Shown: piece after piece, positions 61,392 to 64,000 of the stretch
Position numbering within the stretch: position 1 is the first letter of the stretch
Layout of the letters: each line of letters begins with the position of its first letter
Assembly (NCBI RefSeq): GCF_008017415.1
Contig: NZ_VRSV01000001.1
Location: 1,178,001-1,242,000 of the forward strand
DNA: 64,000 nucleotides
Source: Microbacterium hatanonis
GTDB taxonomy: Bacteria; Actinomycetota; Actinomycetes; Actinomycetales; Microbacteriaceae
Direction: 5' to 3'
Notes under the pieces: model-generated
What the model saw: only the letters and a program-made list of their open reading frames with translations
The model's database searches: none
Told to the model about the DNA's origin: nothing
Program-made: the position numbers and the translations under genes

Positions 61392-62759
61392 TCAGCGCTT
61401 GCGCAGCAGCGCGATCGACATCGCGTCGGTGCCGTGCCGGTGGGGCCACAGTTGAGCGCGCCCCGAGCCGTCCTCCTGGGCGGGGAGATCGATCGGGGTT
61501 CGCGAGACACGGCCGACGACCTCGCGGGCGTCGAGCTCCTCCACGGCATCGCCGAGCTCGCGGCGCACCTCGGCGACCACGCCCGCCGTCTCGGCCAGAT
61601 GCGGCGAGCAGGTCACGTAGGCGACGATCCCGCCGGGCTTCACGGCCGTGAACGCGGCCAGGACGAGCTCGCGCTGCAGATCGGCGAGAGCGGGAACGTC
61701 GGTCGGAGCCTTGCGCCATCGCGCCTCGGGGCGTCGGCGGAGCGCGCCGATGCCGGTGCACGGGGCATCGACGAGCACGCGGTCGTAGGTGTCGGGGGTG
61801 CGCGCCGCCCGGGTGCGCCCGTCTTCCTCGGTCACCTCGACCTCGAGGGGCACGCCGGAGACGGCGCGGCGGACGAGTCCCGCGCGCGCCGGGATGATCT
61901 CGTTCGCATCGAGCGTCGCGCCGTTCGCGAGCGCCTCGGCCGCGAGCAACGCGGTCTTGCCGCCGGGACCTGCGCAGAGATCGAGCCAGCGCTCGTCGGG
62001 GCCGACGGGTTCGGCGCGCGTGAGCGCGTACGCCGCCAGCTGCGATCCCTCGTCCTGCACCCGCAGGCGGCCGTCGGACTCGCGGACGAGACGCTCGGGG
62101 TCGCCTCCGCCGAGGATGAAGCCGTCGGGCGAGTACGGAGTCGCTCGCGCGCCCGCCGGACGCTGCGCCAGGCCGGGGAGGGCGAGCATGCCCACCCGCG
62201 GTGCATCGTTGTCGGCCTCGAGGAGGGCGTCGAGCTCGGCGCCGCGACCTTCGGCGCCGAGTGCCCGACGGAACGCGCGGAGGATCCACACGGGATGTGA
62301 CGTGATGATCCCGCGTCGCTCGTCGTCGGACCGTGCGGAGCGTTCGAGCTGCTCGTACCAATGGCCCGGCGTCTCGCGCGAGATGCTGCGCAGCACCGCG
62401 TTGACGAAGCCCGGCGCGCCGCGCGACCCGGCGGCGCGTGCGAGTTCGACGGATTCGTTCACGGCCGCGTGCGACGCCACGCGCGTCGACAGCAGCTGGT
62501 GGGCTCCCAGGCGCAGCGCATCGAGCACGACAGGATCGATCTGATCGATGGGGCGCTTCGCGACCATCGAGATGAGCGCGTCGTAGGTGCCGCGTCGGCG
62601 GAGGGTGCCGTAGGTCAGCTCGGTCGCGAGGGCGGCGTCCTGCGTGTCGAGTTTCGCGCGCCCGATCTCGTGCGGGAGCAGCAGGTTGGCGTAGGCATCG
62701 TCGGTCGAGACGGCGTGCAGCACGTCGAAGGCGACCTGGCGCGCACCCTGCACGCTCAC
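61392..62759 (-). CDS. rsmB: 16S rRNA (cytosine-C5) methyltransferase, RsmB/Sun family
   Basis: A 455-residue RNA methyltransferase. An N-terminal NusB-like RNA-binding domain (ARQVAFDVLHAVSTDDAYAN to RGAPGFVNAVLRSIS) precedes the SAM-dependent domain with LDLCAGPGGKTALLAA, VLVDAPCTGIGALRR (catalytic Cys) and YVTCSPHLAET (second Cys). It makes m5C in 16S rRNA, position 967 in E. coli. GTG start shares GTGA with the fmt stop. The priA-fmt-rsmB-rpe order is common in actinobacteria. Confidence 0.94.
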   Translation of the reverse strand: MSVQGARQVAFDVLHAVSTDDAYANLLLPHEIGRAKLDTQDAALATELTYGTLRRRGTYDALISMVAKRPIDQIDPVVLDALRLGAHQLLSTRVASHAAVNESVELARAAGSRGAPGFVNAVLRSISRETPGHWYEQLERSARSDDERRGIITSHPVWILRAFRRALGAEGRGAELDALLEADNDAPRVGMLALPGLAQRPAGARATPYSPDGFILGGGDPERLVRESDGRLRVQDEGSQLAAYALTRAEPVGPDERWLDLCAGPGGKTALLAAEALANGATLDANEIIPARAGLVRRAVSGVPLEVEVTEEDGRTRAARTPDTYDRVLVDAPCTGIGALRRRPEARWRKAPTDVPALADLQRELVLAAFTAVKPGGIVAYVTCSPHLAETAGVVAEVRRELGDAVEELDAREVVGRVSRTPIDLPAQEDGSGRAQLWPHRHGTDAMSIALLRKR

Positions 62760-63682
62760 GAGCCCGCCACCGGACGGTCGGCGCGAAGGCCTCGCCACCA
62801 ATCGACCGCTGCCATGGCGGGCTTCCCCGCGGGCTGCACGGTGAGGAGCTCGACGGGATCGGTGGCCGTCCCGACGACGACGCTGCGCCCGACAGCGGAG
62901 ATGGCGCCGGGGGTGAGCGGCTGTTCATCGGTCGACGGGAAGGGGCGAGCGGAGAGGATCTTCAGGCGAGCCCCGTCGATCGTCGTGTGGGCACCCGGTT
63001 CGGGGGTCACGCCCCGGAGACGGGCGAGCACCGTCCCCGCATCCGCCGTCCACTCGAGGGTGCCGTCGGCGAGGGTGAGTTTGGCCGCGAACGTCGGTTC
63101 GCCCGTCTGGGCGACCGACCGGGCCGAGCCGTCGGCGATGCCGTCGACGACGCGCGTGAGGAGCGGTCCGCCGCGCTCGGCGAGGGCGGCGAGCACGTCG
63201 GCCGACGTCGCGTTCTCGGGCACCTCGTAGGGCTCCTCGGCGAAGACGGGGCCGGCATCGAGCTCGGCGACGAGCTGGAACACGCTCGCACCCGACACCC
63301 GGTCGCCGGCGATCAGAGCACGCTGCACCGGGGCCGCGCCCCGCCACCGGGGCAGCAGCGAGAAGTGGAGGTTGATCCACCCGAACCGGGGAGTCGTCAG
63401 GAGCGGCTCGCGGACGAGGCCGCCGTAAGCCACGATGACCCCGAGGTCGGGGGCCTCCTCCGCGATGCGGGCCGTGACGGCCTCGTCGAGGCGCGACGCC
63501 TTGTGCACGACGAGCCCGAGCTCGTCGGCGGCCGCGGCGACCGGCGAGGGGGTGAGCACGCGGCGTCGGCCCTGCGGTGCATCGGTGCGGGTCACCACCG
63601 AGATCAGCTCGTGACCGCTCCCCGCGAGTGCGCGGAGAGACGGGACGGCGACTTCGGGAGTCCCGGCGAAGACGAGGCGCAT
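62756..63682 (-). CDS. fmt: Methionyl-tRNA formyltransferase
   Basis: A 308-residue enzyme that formylates initiator Met-tRNA using 10-formyl-tetrahydrofolate. MRLVFAGTPEVAVPSLRALA opens the Rossmann domain. The catalytic segment is NLHFSLLPRWRGAAPVQRAL (Asn and His) with the later TYQLVAELDAGP-type loop. A C-terminal OB-like domain (LKILSARPFP to VQPAGKPAM) binds tRNA. The ATG at 63682 has a gagg-type ribosome site. It lies 8 bases after priA and is coupled to rsmB. Confidence 0.97.
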   Translation of the reverse strand: MRLVFAGTPEVAVPSLRALAGSGHELISVVTRTDAPQGRRRVLTPSPVAAAADELGLVVHKASRLDEAVTARIAEEAPDLGVIVAYGGLVREPLLTTPRFGWINLHFSLLPRWRGAAPVQRALIAGDRVSGASVFQLVAELDAGPVFAEEPYEVPENATSADVLAALAERGGPLLTRVVDGIADGSARSVAQTGEPTFAAKLTLADGTLEWTADAGTVLARLRGVTPEPGAHTTIDGARLKILSARPFPSTDEQPLTPGAISAVGRSVVVGTATDPVELLTVQPAGKPAMAAVDWWRGLRADRPVAGS

Positions 63683-63690
63683 GAGTCTCC

Positions 63691-64000
63691 TCAGAGGTCG
63701 GGTTCGGCGACGTCGAGCCGAACTTTGAGTGTATTGCGCGGGCGGGGGCCGCGCTCGCGAGGAGAGCGGCGGGCGCGCAGCGCGTCGGCCACCACGGATG
63801 CGCGGAGGCTCTCGGCCACCGCTCGACCCAGCGGGTACTCGAACCGCACGAGCGCACGCGCGGTCGGGGCGGTGCCCAGCTCCCCCGTGACGACGGGGCC
63901 GAGTACCGCCGCGGCTCCGAGGGACGGCACGTCGGTGCGCAGGGTCGCAAGGGCCGTATCGACCGACTTCGCGGCTCCCTCGACGGTCGCGAGCCGCACG
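63691..64000 (-). CDS. priA: Primosomal protein N' (PriA-like), C-terminal end only
   Basis: Only the last 103 or so codons lie in the window; the gene continues beyond the right edge. The segment (ATVEGAAKSVDTALATLRTD, then LVRFEYPLGRAVAESLRAS and NTLKVRLDVAEPDL) fits the C-terminal domain of actinobacterial PriA, which often lacks helicase motifs in this phylum. The call leans on its position directly before fmt, where priA is usually found, and on the sequence feel of the tail. The helicase or pseudo-helicase state cannot be judged. Confidence 0.7.
   Translation of the reverse strand, partial: VRLATVEGAAKSVDTALATLRTDVPSLGAAAVLGPVVTGELGTAPTARALVRFEYPLGRAVAESLRASVVADALRARRSPRERGPRPRNTLKVRLDVAEPDL

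Overview
The window is high-GC (about 70 percent by eye) chromosomal DNA of an actinobacterium. RbpA, PafB/PafC, HelY, an ANTAR response regulator, Pkn-type Ser/Thr kinases and the his-trp-lgt-gltBD-pyk gene order all point to Actinobacteria. The overall layout looks most like the family Microbacteriaceae (a Microbacterium-like organism). The assignment rests on gene content and order, not on a database search. I see no rRNA, CRISPR array, prophage, integrase or intact insertion sequence; two tRNA-Leu genes are present.

Layout. 0-7.5 kb: 3' part of a DEAD/DEAH helicase, a ferritin-like/VIT metal transporter, tRNA-Leu(GAG), an M20 peptidase with undecaprenyl-diphosphatase (uppP), and a transmembrane Ser/Thr kinase. 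6.6-17 kb: the scaffold of the actinobacterial proteasome/pupylation locus (PAC2 protein, HAD phosphatase, TrmI, FKBP lipoprotein, PafB, PafC, TatA, TatC, HelY), but without mpa/arc, dop, pup, prcBA or pafA. A convergent Ntn-type linear amide hydrolase sits inside it. 17-24 kb: lnt, rbpA, a GDPD-SPFH-NfeD operon, an SDR and an S9 peptidase. 24-38.6 kb: an accessory-looking stretch of short, mostly single-gene units (HdeD-like, AEC transporter, lipoprotein and second Ser/Thr kinase, GNAT, small membrane proteins, alpha/beta hydrolases, YCII, SDR, ASCH, DHFR-like, SGNH, MFS, LLM oxidoreductase). 38.6-46 kb: DUF885 protein, polA, thioesterase, ANTAR regulator, tRNA-Leu(CAA), pyk. 45.8-59 kb: gltD, gltB, lgt, trpA, trpB, trpC, two small Trp-linked genes, hisI, hisF, hisG, hisE, all on the minus strand. 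59-64 kb: a membrane protein, rpe, an alpha/beta hydrolase, rsmB-like, fmt and the 3' end of priA.

Signals across the window. About twenty genes carry a -10 hexamer of form TANNNT (sometimes CANNNT) exactly 6 or 7 bases before an ATG or GTG, the layout of leaderless transcripts; I used this to choose starts. Strong inverted-repeat terminators close several convergent pairs. Two related palindromic repeats of about 60-75 bp (2449-2509 and 34710-34785) share a core and look like copies of a dispersed element. No gap exceeds 300 bases; the largest (34599-34837) holds one of these repeats.

Most worth a second look: the proteasome locus without its core, the palindromic repeat family, the missing trpE in the his/trp operon, a kinase with three TxVL repeats next to its membrane segment, a pair of paralogous uncharacterised membrane proteins, and an apparent excess of the hexamer GGATGC/GCATCC.
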